Origin: Vulcanimicrobiota bacterium
GTDB taxonomy: Bacteria; Vulcanimicrobiota; Vulcanimicrobiia; Vulcanimicrobiales; Vulcanimicrobiaceae
NCBI GenBank assembly: GCA_003161435.1
Contig: PMOS01000024.1
Coordinates: 155,601 to 219,600, forward strand
Reading direction: 5' to 3'
Length of the DNA stretch: 64,000 nucleotides
A program made the position numbers and the translations under genes. This document shows, piece by piece, positions 26,128 through 36,100 of this stretch. The first letter of the stretch is position 1; each line of letters opens with the position of its first letter. The notes beneath the pieces were generated by a model. That model made no database searches, was not told where the DNA came from, and worked only from the letters and a program-made list of their open reading frames with translations.

Positions 26128-26389
26128 TCAGGGAGAAGCAACCCAGGCCAGCAGCACGTCGGGCTCGCGTTCCTCGTTGCCGCTGCCGTCCGTTCTCTTG
26201 ACGATGCGAAAGCCGCGCGCGGTCGATTCACTCGTCGCGAAACGCGCAGAACCCGACGATCGCCTCTTCTTCGACCGCAACCCATACCTCGCACGCCGCG
26301 AAGACGCGGTCCCGGAAGTACGCATCGATCTTCTGCCGAGTGCAGATCCGGCAGATACGGTCACGGTCCGCAGTCCCGGGCGAAAGCAT
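26128..26389 (-). pseudogene. GNAT acetyltransferase remnant with internal deletion and frameshift
   Basis: Two reading frames hold the two ends of one GNAT protein. The frame from ATG 26389 gives an N-terminal half ending EVWVAVEEEAIVGFCAFRDE and a stop. In the next frame ARGFRIVKRTDGSGNEER and EPDVLLAW form the usual GNAT C-terminus. The central acetyl-CoA-binding segment (R/QxxGxG/A) is missing between them. This is a dead gene left between livM and the MFS gene. Confidence 0.7.
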
Positions 26390-26418
26390 CACGGGCCTCG
26401 CGCGGCGAACAGCGCGAA

Positions 26419-27612
26419 GTGACCAGCGCCTCGTCGTCCTTGTCGCGCCCGTGGGACCTGCGCGGCGTTTCGTTGATGGCCTTTGCGCATGGCGCGAGCG
26501 ACCTGTACTCGGGCATCGTTCCGTTCGTGATCTTCTTCGACGTGACGCGCGCCGGTCTGCCGGCATGGTATCAAGGTGCGCTGGCGTTCGCTTGGTACCT
26601 CACCAGTTCGATCGCGCAGCCGCTGGTCGGCGCGTACAGCGATCGGCGCGGGCGCTGGTGGTTCTTGCCGGCGTCGGTCGCACTCACCGCGATCGCGGTT
26701 TCGGCGACGGCCGCCGCGACGTCGCTGCCGATGCTGGTCGGATTCGTCGTGCTCGGCGGTATCGGCTCCGCGATCATGCACCCCGAAGCCGGCCGGTTCT
26801 CCTCGCTGCTGGGCGGTTCGAAACGCGCATCGGCAATCTCGATCTTTCAGATCGGCGGTCAAGTCGGCTACGGGATCGGCCCGCTCGTTGCGGCGGCGCT
26901 GCTCGCGCACGCCGGTCCGGCGAGCGTCATTGCGATGAGTGTCCCGGGCATCGCCGCCGCGCTTGCCGTCGCCGCGGTGCTGCCCGCGTTCGCGCGCGAC
27001 GCCGATGCCTCGTCGCCCCGCCGGCGTAGCGTCACGGAGGGAGCGCATCCGCCGGTCGACCGCGCGGCGATCGGATTGCTCGTCGCGAGCACGGGGCTGC
27101 GTTACCTCACCGGCGCGTCGTTCGCGTTTTACCTACCGAACTTGCTGGCGGCCCGCGGCCTGCCGCTCACCGCGACGGGCGCGGTCGTCACCGCGTTCTT
27201 GATCGCCGCCGCGTTCGGACTGTACGTGGGTGGCGCTGCTGCGGACCGCTTCGGCCACGCGCGCGTCGCGATCGCCGGACTCGTCGCGTCCGTTCCGCCG
27301 CTGGTGGCCGGGCTCGCCCTGCACGGACCGCTTGCGATCGCGCTGCTGCTCCTGGGAAGCGCGTTGTTGTCGGTGCAGAACGCACCCGGCGTCGCGATGG
27401 CGCAGGCGCTTCTGCCGCGCAATCTGGGTACCGCGCTCGGCTTGATGAACGGCGTCGCGTTCGGGCTCGGCTCCCTCGGCGTCGCCGCACTTGGCTTCGT
27501 GGTGACCCAATCCGGACCAGATGCAGCACTCATTCTGGTCGCGTTCGCACCGCTGCTCGCAGCCGTCGCCTATGCCTTCGTCGGCGCGAAGCAACCCACT
27601 CGAACGGCGTAG
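26419..27612 (+). CDS. MFS transporter, fosmidomycin-resistance (Fsr)-like
   Basis: This protein of about 397 residues has 12 predicted membrane helices. MAFAHGASDLYSGIVPFVI is helix 1 and matches the Fsr family pattern (HxxxDLYSG), followed by QPLVGAYSDRRGRWW, the MFS motif A region. The second half repeats it with GGAAADRFGHARVAI. It probably exports a small hydrophobic or drug-like molecule by proton antiport. GTG at 26419 is used; ATG at 26476 would remove the start of the first helix region. It partly covers the GNAT remnant's promoter side. Confidence 0.85.
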   Translation: MTSASSSLSRPWDLRGVSLMAFAHGASDLYSGIVPFVIFFDVTRAGLPAWYQGALAFAWYLTSSIAQPLVGAYSDRRGRWWFLPASVALTAIAVSATAAATSLPMLVGFVVLGGIGSAIMHPEAGRFSSLLGGSKRASAISIFQIGGQVGYGIGPLVAAALLAHAGPASVIAMSVPGIAAALAVAAVLPAFARDADASSPRRRSVTEGAHPPVDRAAIGLLVASTGLRYLTGASFAFYLPNLLAARGLPLTATGAVVTAFLIAAAFGLYVGGAAADRFGHARVAIAGLVASVPPLVAGLALHGPLAIALLLLGSALLSVQNAPGVAMAQALLPRNLGTALGLMNGVAFGLGSLGVAALGFVVTQSGPDAALILVAFAPLLAAVAYAFVGAKQPTRTA

Positions 27613-27613
27613 C

Positions 27614-27907
27614 GTGAGATCGCTCCGCGTTGCGATCGCGCTGGCCGGCGCAACGGCTCTCCTCGCGGCCGGAACCGCGCCGTCCGCGTTGCCGCTGGGG
27701 CTCCATCTGGCCGCCTGCGCCGTCGGCAAGTCGAAGGTACCAGCCCGATGCGGTACGTTCGTGGTCTACGAAGATCGCGCTGCGAGGTCGGGGCGCACGA
27801 TCGCGCTGCTTAGCGCGGATGACAATCGGACGGCATTGTGTGCGCCGCCCACCGCGCGATTTACTGATCTGGGGATGTCGGTTTCACTTCCGACTTTCAT
27901 CCAATAG
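27614..27907 (+). pseudogene. Truncated TAP-like alpha/beta-hydrolase (signal peptide and N-terminus only)
   Basis: The 97-residue frame begins with GTG two bases after the MFS stop. It has a signal-like core and then CAVGKSKVPARCGTFVVYEDRA and GRTIAL, the N-terminal pattern of secreted tripeptidyl-aminopeptidase-type hydrolases (normally above 450 residues). The hydrolase core, nucleophile and rest are missing, and the frame ends in unrelated sequence. The break coincides with the edge of a lower-GC patch. Confidence 0.6.
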
Positions 27908-28005
27908 CGGAAGTATAGAAGTATAACGGACGTCGCGGCACTTCGCATTTGCACATGACACGTCGCAACTTAGCGCGCCGAGCGGCGGTCGCTGCCAAAT
28001 CAATA

Positions 28006-28818
28006 CTAGACCGCAGCCATGATTACATGCGCCTGAATTTTGGCAGCAACCTCGCCGCTTCCGTGTCTGTTCGCGATCTTGGACACGGCGTAGTCGGTTG
28101 CAGCCTCCAGCTTGCCTGCACCTCTGGCTTCGATTTCGTTTCGTAGTAGGGTTCCCTGACAGTAGGCAACAGCAGGGTGGCGCGGAGAGGATGCGCGGCT
28201 CTGCTCGGCCCTAGTCTCAATGACCACGCTGGAGAAGCCTGCCTTCTCCAACTCGCTACGGATCAGCGCGGGGTCGTGATAGCCGTGCGGCGTCCGTGCC
28301 AGAAAGCGTGGCGGATCGCTCGGAAAGACTTCCGTGAGCGCGTTCGTCACATCGTTCGCGAACACGTTCTCCTCAATGCGATCCCATACGTTAAACAGGA
28401 AATAGCCTCCCGGCTTGAGGACCCGCCTTGCCTCACGGTAGCCCGATTGGCGGTCGGGAAAAAACATAACGCCGAACTGACAACAAACGAGATCGAACGC
28501 AGCATCTTCGAACGGCAGCGCCAGTGCATCTGCTTTGCGCCAGGTAATGTGATTGTCTGCGGCCTGTCGCGTAGCGGCATAGTCGAGCATCGGTTGGTTC
28601 AGGTCGGTTACGACGTAGCCAGCGTCTGGCGAAAGTCTCGGCGTCAATGCTCGCGTGACGACGCCACTGCCAGCAGCGGTTTCTAAAACGGTGCTCGGCG
28701 AAAGCGCAGCCACTCGTTGGGCCATATCCTGGGCGAAGCTTTCGAATATCAACGGAACTAAATAACGGTCGTAGTTTTCCGGGATCGAGCCCGCGAACAC
28801 CTCGTCGATTTCAGGCAT
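28006..28818 (-). CDS. Class I SAM-dependent methyltransferase (Methyltransf_11 type)
   Basis: This 270-residue protein has the SAM-binding motif I VLETAAGSGVVTRAL, the acidic motif II VVTDLNQPMLD, DALALPFEDAAFDLVCCQFG and LKPGGYFLFNVWD. It resembles UbiE-like small-molecule methyltransferases; the acceptor is unknown. Base composition is visibly lower in GC than its neighbours, and there is a clear Shine-Dalgarno (AGGAGAC) before ATG 28818, unlike most genes here. Both facts suggest recent acquisition. A 13-base palindrome lies about 70 bases upstream. Confidence 0.85.
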   Translation of the reverse strand: MPEIDEVFAGSIPENYDRYLVPLIFESFAQDMAQRVAALSPSTVLETAAGSGVVTRALTPRLSPDAGYVVTDLNQPMLDYAATRQAADNHITWRKADALALPFEDAAFDLVCCQFGVMFFPDRQSGYREARRVLKPGGYFLFNVWDRIEENVFANDVTNALTEVFPSDPPRFLARTPHGYHDPALIRSELEKAGFSSVVIETRAEQSRASSPRHPAVAYCQGTLLRNEIEARGAGKLEAATDYAVSKIANRHGSGEVAAKIQAHVIMAAV

Positions 28819-28889
28819 TGTTTGTCTCCTGTCGAAGCACTCTAGGTCGAGTCGTTGGCTGGAGCTACGGCAAGCGGCAAGCAGCGGAA

Positions 28890-28902
28890 AATGTTAAACA
28901 TT
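28890..28902. promoter_or_regulatory. Perfect 13-base palindrome upstream of the methyltransferase gene
   Basis: AATGTT-A-AACATT in an AT-rich pocket, in the 121-base gap upstream of the minus-strand methyltransferase. It could be an operator for a dimeric regulator; none is encoded next to it. Confidence 0.4.
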
Positions 28903-28939
28903 AATACGATCTCGTACTTGTCAGTGGTGTGACCGCGGC

Positions 28940-30448
<1,509 letters not shown>

Positions 30449-30472
30449 GAACGATCCTTGCGCTCGGCTCGC

Positions 30473-30505
30473 GGGAGGAACCTCCCAACGGCGGGGGAAG
30501 CCCCG
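30473..30505. promoter_or_regulatory. Two tandem hairpins between mmsA and the EF-G-like gene
   Basis: GGGAGG-AA-CCTCCC (30473-30486) and CGGGG...CCCCG (30492-30505) lie in the 91-base gap between divergent genes. They would fold in the leader of the EF-G-like mRNA. A clear AGGAGGG Shine-Dalgarno follows before GTG 30540. Confidence 0.4.
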
Positions 30506-30539
30506 CGGACCTTTCTCCTAGCCGTCAGGAGGGTAGCCG

Positions 30540-32573
30540 GTGGACGACATCGCGCGCCTCAGGAATATCGCCATCGTCGGACCGCACCACGCGGGCAAGA
30601 CGACGCTGGTCGAAGCGCTGCTCGCGCACTGCGGCGCGATCCCGCGGCGAGGGTCTGTTCGAGACGGAACGACGACCACCGACTGCGAGCCTGAAGCGAT
30701 CGGCCATTTGCAATCCGTCTGCGTCGGGTTCGCGCACACGTCGTGCGGACCGGTCGATATCACCTTCGTCGACACCCCTGGCTTCGTCGACTTCTTCGAG
30801 GAGACGAAAACCGTTCTCGCGGCGGTTGACGCCGCGCTCATCGTCATCGACGGCGAACCCGGCCGGGTCGCCCAAACGGCGGCGATCGTAGACCACGTGG
30901 AGATGCGCAAGATGCCGCATCTCTTTTTCGTCAACAAGCTCGATCGGCCCGGCGCGAACTTCGACGCGACCCTCGCGGCGCTGCGCGACGCGTACGGCCC
31001 GCACGTCGTGGCGACGCACTTGCCGGTCGGGGTGGGCGAGAAGTTCGGCGGTTACGTCGACCTCGCCACCCGCAAGACGGTGCTGAATGCGGACGGAAAA
31101 ACGACCGAGATCGCCGTCCCGATCGCGCTGCGCGACACCGTCGAAGCGCAGCGGACGATCTTGCTCGAAGCGTTGGCCGACTTCGACGATACGCTCATGG
31201 AGGAGCTCCTCGACGGCAAGGATCCGGCGCAAGACGAGATCGAGCGCGACCTGTGTGAAGACTGCTCGCACGATCAGATCGTCCCCGTGCTGGTCGGCAG
31301 CGCGCAGGAGAACATCGGGATCAACCCGCTGGTCGACGCGATCGCGCGCCTCTTCCCTTCGCCGATGACCGAGCCGCGCCACGACGTCGACGGCCGCGCG
31401 ATCGTACCGCGCGCCGACGGACCCGTGGTCGCGCAAGTCTGCAAGACGATCGTGCACCCGCAGCAAGGAAAGCTCTCGGTCGTGCGCGTGTTCACCGGCA
31501 CGATCACGCCCCAGACGCCGCTCGTCGACGCGTCGCGGAACAATGCGACCATCCGTCTATCGGGGATCGCGCGCCTGTTCGGCAAGCGGCAGGAGCCGGT
31601 CACCTCGGCCGGCCCGGGATCGATCGTCGCGCTTGCGCGGCTCGACGGCGTCTGCACCGGCGACACGCTCGCATCGCCGAACGCCGGCGTGCTCATGCCG
31701 ACCACCCCACTCGCCGAGCCGCTGTTCGCGGTGGCGATCGCGCCGGCGCAGCGGCTCGACGAGGCGAAGCTCTCGCAGGCGCTCGGCCGGCTGATCGAAG
31801 AGGACCCCGCGCTGCGCGTCGGGCGCGCCGAGTTCACCAACGAGTTGCAGCTGCTCGGCAGCGGCGAAACCCACGTCTCGACCGCGACCGAACGGCTCGC
31901 GCGCAAATACAACGTCGACGTGAAGACGCACCCGCCGTCGATCGCGTATCGCGAGACGATCCAGAGCTCGACCGAGATCCACTCGCGCTACAAGCACCAG
32001 ACCGGCGGCCACGGACAGTTCGCCGACGTCAAGCTGCGCTTCGAGCCGCGCGAACGCGGCAGCGGCGTGTCGTTCACCGAGAAGATCGTCGGCGGCGTGG
32101 TGCCGCGCCAGTTCTTCCCCGCGGTCGAGAAGGGCGTGAAGGAGGCGCTCGCGTCGGGCGGCCCGCACGGTTTCCCGGTGACCGACATCCACGTCACGCT
32201 GTTCGACGGCGCGTTCCACGACGTCGACTCGAGCGAAGCGTCGTTCAAGACGGCTTCGGGAATGGGCGTGCGCGATGCGCTGCACAAGCTCGGGACGGTC
32301 GTGCTCGAGCCGCTGATGCGTGTCGAGACGACGGTTCCGTCGCCGTCGCTGTCGGCGGCCGTCTCGCAGCTGACCGCGAAGCGCGGCCAGATCCTCGGAT
32401 TCGAGGGCGCCGAGAAGCAAGGGTGGGATCGGATCACCGCGCTGGTTCCCCAAGCCGAGCTCGGCCGCTACGCAACGGAGTTGCGCACGGCGACCGCGGG
32501 GCTGGGAACATACGGTGCGCGCCACGAGCGCTTCGAGATCGCTCCTGAGCGCGCCGTGGTCGCGCCGGCGTGA
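30540..32573 (+). CDS. Elongation factor G-like GTPase (EF-G paralogue)
   Basis: At 677 residues it is near EF-G size. GTPase motifs are present: P-loop GPHHAGKTT, DTPGFVDFFEE (G3) and NKLDRPG (G4). The domain IV/V region includes YKHQTGGHGQFADVKLRFEP and GILGFEG-like GQILGFEG. The effector stretch (FAHTSCGPVDITF in place of the canonical RGITI region) is atypical, as in FusA2-type paralogues of uncertain role. GTG at 30540 has a strong AGGAGG. No str-operon ribosomal genes are nearby, so this is not the housekeeping copy. Confidence 0.88.
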   Translation: MDDIARLRNIAIVGPHHAGKTTLVEALLAHCGAIPRRGSVRDGTTTTDCEPEAIGHLQSVCVGFAHTSCGPVDITFVDTPGFVDFFEETKTVLAAVDAALIVIDGEPGRVAQTAAIVDHVEMRKMPHLFFVNKLDRPGANFDATLAALRDAYGPHVVATHLPVGVGEKFGGYVDLATRKTVLNADGKTTEIAVPIALRDTVEAQRTILLEALADFDDTLMEELLDGKDPAQDEIERDLCEDCSHDQIVPVLVGSAQENIGINPLVDAIARLFPSPMTEPRHDVDGRAIVPRADGPVVAQVCKTIVHPQQGKLSVVRVFTGTITPQTPLVDASRNNATIRLSGIARLFGKRQEPVTSAGPGSIVALARLDGVCTGDTLASPNAGVLMPTTPLAEPLFAVAIAPAQRLDEAKLSQALGRLIEEDPALRVGRAEFTNELQLLGSGETHVSTATERLARKYNVDVKTHPPSIAYRETIQSSTEIHSRYKHQTGGHGQFADVKLRFEPRERGSGVSFTEKIVGGVVPRQFFPAVEKGVKEALASGGPHGFPVTDIHVTLFDGAFHDVDSSEASFKTASGMGVRDALHKLGTVVLEPLMRVETTVPSPSLSAAVSQLTAKRGQILGFEGAEKQGWDRITALVPQAELGRYATELRTATAGLGTYGARHERFEIAPERAVVAPA

Positions 32574-33019
32574 CCCGCGCAGCTCTGGTTGCGTGCCTGA
32601 TCCTCGTAGCCGGTTGCGGCGGCGGCGGGAGCAGCGGCTCAGCGACGGCGCCCGCCGGGCTGCTCTGCGATCCGAACGCGCAGGGAATCCAGCTGGCGCG
32701 CCCGTTGCCGGGTCAGATGGGCGTAGCGATCACGACGACGACGATCGAGATCGTCGACGACGGCAACCTGGACCAGCTCTATTCGCTGACGCCCCAATTC
32801 AATCTGAAACTGGTCGACACCGCCGGAGACCAAGACACGACGACCGCACTGGTCGAAGTTCAAGATCCGACCGGACAGCAGCCCTACGGCACGAGCTCGT
32901 ACTTCTACCAGGGGACGCTCACCCAGAGCTTGATCGCCGGCCGCACCTACTCGGTGTCGCTGAACGCCACGAGCTTGTCGTGCACGCCGCTGCCGGTCAC
33001 CGGCACGTTCTCGACCTAA
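32570..33019 (+). CDS. Small lipoprotein of unknown function
   Basis: This 149-residue protein begins with a short signal and lipobox LVAGC, then a glycine/serine-rich tether. The rest looks like one beta-sandwich domain of the Ig-like type, with no enzymatic motif. It overlaps the EF-G-like stop by GTGA, so it is translationally coupled to it, an unexpected pairing of a translation-factor homologue with an envelope lipoprotein. Confidence 0.7.
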   Translation: MTRAALVACLILVAGCGGGGSSGSATAPAGLLCDPNAQGIQLARPLPGQMGVAITTTTIEIVDDGNLDQLYSLTPQFNLKLVDTAGDQDTTTALVEVQDPTGQQPYGTSSYFYQGTLTQSLIAGRTYSVSLNATSLSCTPLPVTGTFST

Positions 33020-33026
33020 CCGGCCT

Positions 33027-33851
33027 TCAGCGGGCCCGTTGCGCGAACGCGGCCAGCGCGTTCGCCGTCGCCTCGGGTGACTCGAACATCGGCAGGTGGC
33101 CGACGCGCTCGAGCGCGACGAACGTCGCGCCGGCGATCGCATCGGCCGTCGCGCGCAGCGTCGCCGGCTTGAGATAGGCGTCCTCGGTCCCGGCGACGAC
33201 GAGCGCGGGGACGTCGATGTCGGCCAACAGGTCGTGAGAGTCGAGGCGCTCCTTCATCCCGCGCACCAGCTGCGCGCAGCCGCGCGGATCCTGGCGCTGC
33301 ATGACCGCACGGATGCGTTCGACGAGATCGGGCCGCTCGCGATACGCGTGCGGCGCGAGGTAGCGCGGGAGGTAGCTGTCGACGGCGGCACCCATCGCGT
33401 TCTCGCGTTCGAGCCGGTCGGCCAGATCGTCGCGGCTCGCGGCGAGCGCGCGCTGGGCGGGATCGGCGTGCGGCGCGTTCGACGCGTCGGCGGAGACGTG
33501 GCTCGCGACCAGTGCGAGCCCCGCGACACGCTCGGCGTACATGCGAAAGAACGCGAGCGCGACGTACCCGCCGATCGAGTGTCCGACCAGCGCAGCGCGC
33601 TCGACGTAGAGCGCGTCGAGCAGACCTGCAACGTCACCGGCCAGCACCTCCATGAGCGCGGGGCCGTCGCTGGGTTCCGACTCGCCGCAGCCGCGCAGGT
33701 CGACGCGAATCACCCGCGCCGCGCTCAGCGCCGGCAACTGCTCGTCCCACACGCCGCGGTCGAGCGGAAAGCCGTGCAGCAACACCAGCGGCGTGCCTCG
33801 GCCGCCGGAATCGTCGTACCCGATCCGGCGGCCGTCGATGACGATCGTCAC
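33027..33851 (-). CDS. Alpha/beta-hydrolase
   Basis: This 274-residue alpha/beta-hydrolase has an oxyanion region VLLHGFPLDRGVW, the nucleophile elbow GHSIGG (Ser), an acid in AGTEDAYLKP and the catalytic His in VGHLPMFESPE. No signal peptide, so it is cytoplasmic. It resembles BioH/3-oxoadipate-enol-lactonase-like esterases; the substrate is open. Start GTG at 33851, eight bases after the LolA-like gene ends on the same strand. Confidence 0.85.
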   Translation of the reverse strand: MTIVIDGRRIGYDDSGGRGTPLVLLHGFPLDRGVWDEQLPALSAARVIRVDLRGCGESEPSDGPALMEVLAGDVAGLLDALYVERAALVGHSIGGYVALAFFRMYAERVAGLALVASHVSADASNAPHADPAQRALAASRDDLADRLERENAMGAAVDSYLPRYLAPHAYRERPDLVERIRAVMQRQDPRGCAQLVRGMKERLDSHDLLADIDVPALVVAGTEDAYLKPATLRATADAIAGATFVALERVGHLPMFESPEATANALAAFAQRAR

Positions 33852-33858
33852 GCGACTT

Positions 33859-34491
33859 CTAGAAGTCGCTTTCCTTGAGACCTGCCGCCGTGTTCACGTC
33901 GGTGAACGCCTCGTCGACCACGATCGCCGTGCCGGCGTACGTCACGCGCCGAACCGGCAGGTGCGTCGTCTTCGACAGAAAGATCACGCGCTTCGTCGCG
34001 CCGAACGGATCCGTGTACGGTATCGTGACCGTGTCGTAGGTCGTCCCGCTCCACGCCTCTTCCGCGTTGGTCTCCGACGCCGCCGACTTGATGTTGTCGG
34101 CGATGTTGTCGAACGAGGCCTCGTCGATCGTTCCGCCGCGCAAGTCGACGGCACGGCCGTCGTGGATCGAGATGTTCAAGTGGACGCCGCTGAGGATGCC
34201 GCCCTGATGGCCGCTCACCGTGTCGCCGCCCTTCCACGAAGCACCGCCGCCGCGACCCGCACCGCCCGTGATGTCGATCCTGGCGAAGTGCGGCTTGAGG
34301 TACGCGTAGTGATACGTCCGGTCTTGGATGTCGCTGCCCTTGACCACGTGGATCTTGATGTTGTCGGTGTAGCTCGGCACCTTCGACCACGCGTCGAGAA
34401 AGGCGGCCGCCGGGCCGGACGGCGCGGCGCCGAGCAGCGCCACGCTCAGCGTGGCAGCAGCGGCGGCGAGAGCGAGCTTAGCGTTGCGCAC
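33859..34491 (-). CDS. Secreted LolA-like/outer-membrane lipoprotein-sorting-type protein
   Basis: This 210-residue protein has a signal peptide (LALAAAAATLSVALLGAAPSG) and a beta-rich mature part: YTDNIKIHVVKG, YLKPHFARIDITGG, IFLSKTTHLPVRRVTYAG. The last is the pattern of DUF1571/LolA-fold proteins that hold lipid chains. It overlaps the SGNH lipoprotein end by 14 bases. A role in envelope lipid or lipoprotein handling is inferred from fold and neighbours. Confidence 0.6.
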   Translation of the reverse strand: MRNAKLALAAAAATLSVALLGAAPSGPAAAFLDAWSKVPSYTDNIKIHVVKGSDIQDRTYHYAYLKPHFARIDITGGAGRGGGASWKGGDTVSGHQGGILSGVHLNISIHDGRAVDLRGGTIDEASFDNIADNIKSAASETNAEEAWSGTTYDTVTIPYTDPFGATKRVIFLSKTTHLPVRRVTYAGTAIVVDEAFTDVNTAAGLKESDF

Positions 34492-36100
34492 GGAGATACC
34501 CCGATGGGTTGATGGTGCCGAAGTTGGCAGCCGAGTACGGATCGCCCATGACGACCGTGTGAATGTCGACTAGCGGGAACGCCTGCCCATACTTGGTATC
34601 GAAGGCCGTGATGAACAGGTTTGCGATCACCGCGTAACCGGTGTTCGACGGATGCAATCCGTCGAGGCTGAAGAAACCACCGCCGTATTGCAACGTGGCG
34701 GTATCACCTTGCGGATCGCCGAGCGGAAACGGTTTCCCTTGAGCCCGTAGAGCCTCGGCGGCCTGGAACGTCGAAGCGATGTCGACCAGCGCGGCGCCGG
34801 TCGAGGCCGCGGCGCCCGCGATCGCCTGATCGTACGCGACGTTGAGCTGCTTGACGGTCAGCGCCGTCTGGTCGCTGACGAACTCACCCGCGCCGGTCGG
34901 ATTCGCCGGCGTCACCACCTGCGGGACCGGTTGACTCTGCAGAATAGCAGCGACCGTGTCGAGCAGCACCGGCAGCAAGAAGTAGCCGTTCGGCCCGAGG
35001 CCCGCCTGCTGGATCTCGGCTTGCGCGTACTGATGCGCCGCCAGTTCGGCGGCGGCAACCTTTGCCTGGACTGCGGGGATCGTCGCGGCGACCGACGGCG
35101 GGATCCCGAACTGTTGGGCCGCGCCGTTGATGATCGCGGCCTGCAGGAACGCATCGAGGTTCTGCTCGTAGGTCGGCTCGGTCGTCGATTGGACCGGGAA
35201 GAACAGCGCGCCGCCCAGCACGTCGACGAGGTTGGCGACGGCGACTTTGGCGCCGCTCGCCTGCAAGCCGCGGATGATCGTGGCGATGTCGTTGCCGATC
35301 GCGGTCGGGTTCGCCGGCGGCGAGCCGCCGTTGGCGAAGGCGAAGTGCAACAGGTCGTTCGACCCGATGTTCACCGTCGCGAGCTGACCGTGGAGTGACT
35401 CGGCGGCCTGCAGCTGCGTGACCTGCGAGCCGAAGTTTGCCAAGGCCGGATAGAACGCTTCGCTCTCGCTGAACAGCAGCGAGTTGAGCGCAGCCAGCGC
35501 GGGCGGCGACATCGCAATCGTCGCCGCGGACGCGCAGCTCGAGAGCGGCTGGTACATCGCGATGACTTCGTGCGTGGTCTGCCCTGAAACCGCGACGTCG
35601 TACGGCGTCGTGTTCGGATTCATCCGATCGCCCAGCGCGCCGCTCGGCGAAAACGCCGCCGCGCGCTCGCCGGTGCACTCCGTCGTGAGCCCGGCCGGAA
35701 AGCCGCTGCTGGTCTTGGCCAAGATTCCGCCGATTCCGGGCGGAGTGATGAGCGGAAGCGGCGAGGTAGCCGGATTCTCGAGCGTCGATTTCGTGACTTT
35801 GTTGGCCTGCTCCCAGAGCAGCGCGTAGAAGCCGTTTTCCTGCGTCTCCTGGACGCGCCCGATCGTGCCCACGCCGGGAGCGGTCGCACCGCCCGGAATG
35901 TCCGCGCCGGTGAGGCCGCCGGATTGCACGCCCGCGGTCAGGCTGTCGCCGACGCCGACGATCTTCACCGCGGCCGCCACCGTCGTGCCGGGACTGGCGT
36001 TGAACGGCGTCGTGAACGGTTTGGTCCCGCCGCTGCCGCCGCAGGCGGTGAGGGCGACGATGACTGCGAGCGCCGCGGCCGAGCGAGTCCGCGCGATCAC
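34478..36100 (-). CDS. SGNH/GDSL-family lipase/esterase lipoprotein
   Basis: This 540-residue protein has a lipobox (VIVALTAC) and a glycine-rich tether. The SGNH blocks are all visible: block I KIVGVGDSLTAGVQ (catalytic Ser), block II Gly in the VAVSGQTT region, block III VNIGSNDLL (Asn), and block V SLDGLHPSNTGY (Asp and His). It is long for the family owing to inserts between blocks. GTG at 36100 overlaps the outer-membrane protein stop as GTGA. It is probably a surface or periplasmic esterase working with the co-encoded outer-membrane protein. Confidence 0.88.
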   Translation of the reverse strand: MIARTRSAAALAVIVALTACGGSGGTKPFTTPFNASPGTTVAAAVKIVGVGDSLTAGVQSGGLTGADIPGGATAPGVGTIGRVQETQENGFYALLWEQANKVTKSTLENPATSPLPLITPPGIGGILAKTSSGFPAGLTTECTGERAAAFSPSGALGDRMNPNTTPYDVAVSGQTTHEVIAMYQPLSSCASAATIAMSPPALAALNSLLFSESEAFYPALANFGSQVTQLQAAESLHGQLATVNIGSNDLLHFAFANGGSPPANPTAIGNDIATIIRGLQASGAKVAVANLVDVLGGALFFPVQSTTEPTYEQNLDAFLQAAIINGAAQQFGIPPSVAATIPAVQAKVAAAELAAHQYAQAEIQQAGLGPNGYFLLPVLLDTVAAILQSQPVPQVVTPANPTGAGEFVSDQTALTVKQLNVAYDQAIAGAAASTGAALVDIASTFQAAEALRAQGKPFPLGDPQGDTATLQYGGGFFSLDGLHPSNTGYAVIANLFITAFDTKYGQAFPLVDIHTVVMGDPYSAANFGTINPSGYLRAQR

